Below, in pieces: positions 63,318 to 64,000 of a DNA stretch of 64,000 nucleotides. The notes under the pieces are model-generated. The model did no database searches and was not told where the DNA came from. It saw only the letters and a list, made by a program, of their open reading frames with translations. The DNA comes from Berryella wangjianweii (GTDB taxonomy: Bacteria > Actinomycetota > Coriobacteriia > Coriobacteriales > Eggerthellaceae): the NCBI GenBank assembly GCA_013201155.1, contig CP053716.1, positions 434,001 through 498,000 of the forward strand. Reading direction: 5' to 3'. How positions within the stretch are numbered: position 1 is the stretch's first letter; each line of letters begins with the position of its first letter. The position numbers and the translations under genes were made by a program.

Positions 63318-64000
63318 ATGTCGGTGCGTCAGGAAGAGAACGGCACGTGGACTTCGCAGTTCTGGCTCCGCGATTACAACGGCGAGAGACGCCACAAGGT
63401 GAGGCGCGGGTTCGAAACTGAGGAGGAGGCTGCCGAATGTGAGAAGTCAAGCAAGCTCGATGCCGAGGGTTCGGTGAACTCCACCTTCGCGGCCTTTATC
63501 GAGGTGTACAAGAAGGATATGGAGCCCGTCTTCACGAGAACACCTGGATACAGAAGGAATACATGATCCACGACAAGCTGTTGCCCACGTTCGGCGAGAT
63601 GCGCATGGACGAGATCAAGTCCGTGGACGTCATCCGCTGGCAGAACAAGCTGATGGCGATGCGTAACGCCCACGACGAGCCCCACTCGCCCACGTACCTG
63701 CGCACCATCAACAACCAGCTCACGGCAATCTTCAACCATGCCGTGCGCTTCTACGGGCTGCGAAAAAGCCCTTGTTCGCGCACGACGAAGATAGGCTCTG
63801 ACAAGGCGGGCGACATGCTCTTCTGGACGAAGGGCGAGTACCTGAGGTTCGCGGATGCTATAGCGGACAAGCCAGACAGCTTCTGTGCGTTCGAGATTCT
63901 CTACTGGTGCGGCCTCAGGGTTGGAGAGCTGCTCGCCCTCACTCCGAACGACATCGACTCCAGACGAGCAGTCGTTTCAATAAACAAGTCATACCAACGT
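63318..64000 (+). pseudogene. int: Tyrosine recombinase (integrase), frameshifted and cut by window end
   Basis: Starts at ATG 63318 behind AGGAGG. Frame one gives an AP2-like arm-binding N-terminus (NGTWTSQFWLRDYNGERRHKVRRGFETEEEA) up to KDMEP, then runs into a stop at 63566. The family reading resumes in another frame as RLHENTWIQKEYMIHDKLLPTFG and continues to the window end. It includes the core-binding domain and the first catalytic Arg in YWCGLRVGELLAL near 63915. Restoring one C in the CCC at 63525-63527 joins the frames. It is either a real deletion or a sequencing error. The Tn916/phage-type integrase fits insertion at guaA. Confidence 0.85.

Noticed and set aside
1-64000. tRNA, rRNA, IS transposase or CRISPR
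   Set aside because: None seen on reading both strands. The only mobile-element protein signals are the XRE and integrase genes at the right end.

Overview
The window looks like a chromosomal segment of a high-GC actinobacterium of the class Coriobacteriia, most likely family Eggerthellaceae (gut-type, anaerobic). The basis is strong G/C third-position bias, LuxR-type regulators with multi-helix membrane N-termini, a Tat-exported FAD reductase of the fumarate-reductase type, catabolic ornithine carbamoyltransferase with carbamate kinase, and an H+/Na+-pyrophosphatase. The genus cannot be fixed from the sequence alone. No tRNA, rRNA or CRISPR array was seen.

Region by region. (1) 1-3.7 kb, minus strand: pyrimidine operon pyrR-pyrB-pyrC-carA (carA cut by the window edge), preceded by a leader with a PyrR-binding hairpin and an intrinsic terminator. 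(2) 3.9-9.2 kb: catabolic ornithine carbamoyltransferase and carbamate kinase, then a membrane LuxR-type regulator divergent from a YfcC/ArcD-type antiporter; no arginine deiminase lies here. (3) 9.4-18.1 kb, minus: glycosyltransferase, glpX, rsmB with a very long RGG-rich N-terminus, fmt, def, dnaG and a small membrane protein. (4) 18.3-20.1 kb, plus: dgt and a YfcE-type phosphodiesterase, converging on hppA. (5) 22.4-30.9 kb, minus: the conserved operon rimP-nusA-rnpM-infB-rbfA-nrnA-truB-ribF, with a leader hairpin that looks like a conditional terminator. (6) 31.1-47.2 kb: an accessory catabolic island encoding fixABCX, caiD, caiC, caiB and caiA homologues, i.e. the enzymes of L-carnitine/crotonobetaine reduction. 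It also holds an esterase, two different MFS transporters, an AEC transporter and a 12-helix LuxR regulator, and it lacks caiT, caiE and caiF. (7) 47.3-54.4 kb, minus: ilvD-ilvB-ilvH-ilvC-leuA behind a T-box riboswitch. (8) 54.5-60.1 kb, minus: chorismate mutase, DAHP synthase, uppP, a degenerate Fic-domain protein and a Tat-dependent FAD reductase. (9) 60.4-62.3 kb, plus: a run of 11-bp repeats, then guaA. (10) 62.26-64 kb: the left end of a mobile element inserted at the guaA 3' end, with repeated GGGAGTAAAT sites, an XRE repressor and a frameshifted tyrosine recombinase running off the window.

The most interesting system is the cai-like island. A 10-bp word, TCTTGCGATG, occurs as a perfect inverted pair in front of the regulator/MFS pair and again in the fixA/caiD divergent promoter region. 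This suggests one transmembrane LuxR regulon for a carnitine-type anaerobic respiration with replaced transporters and regulator.
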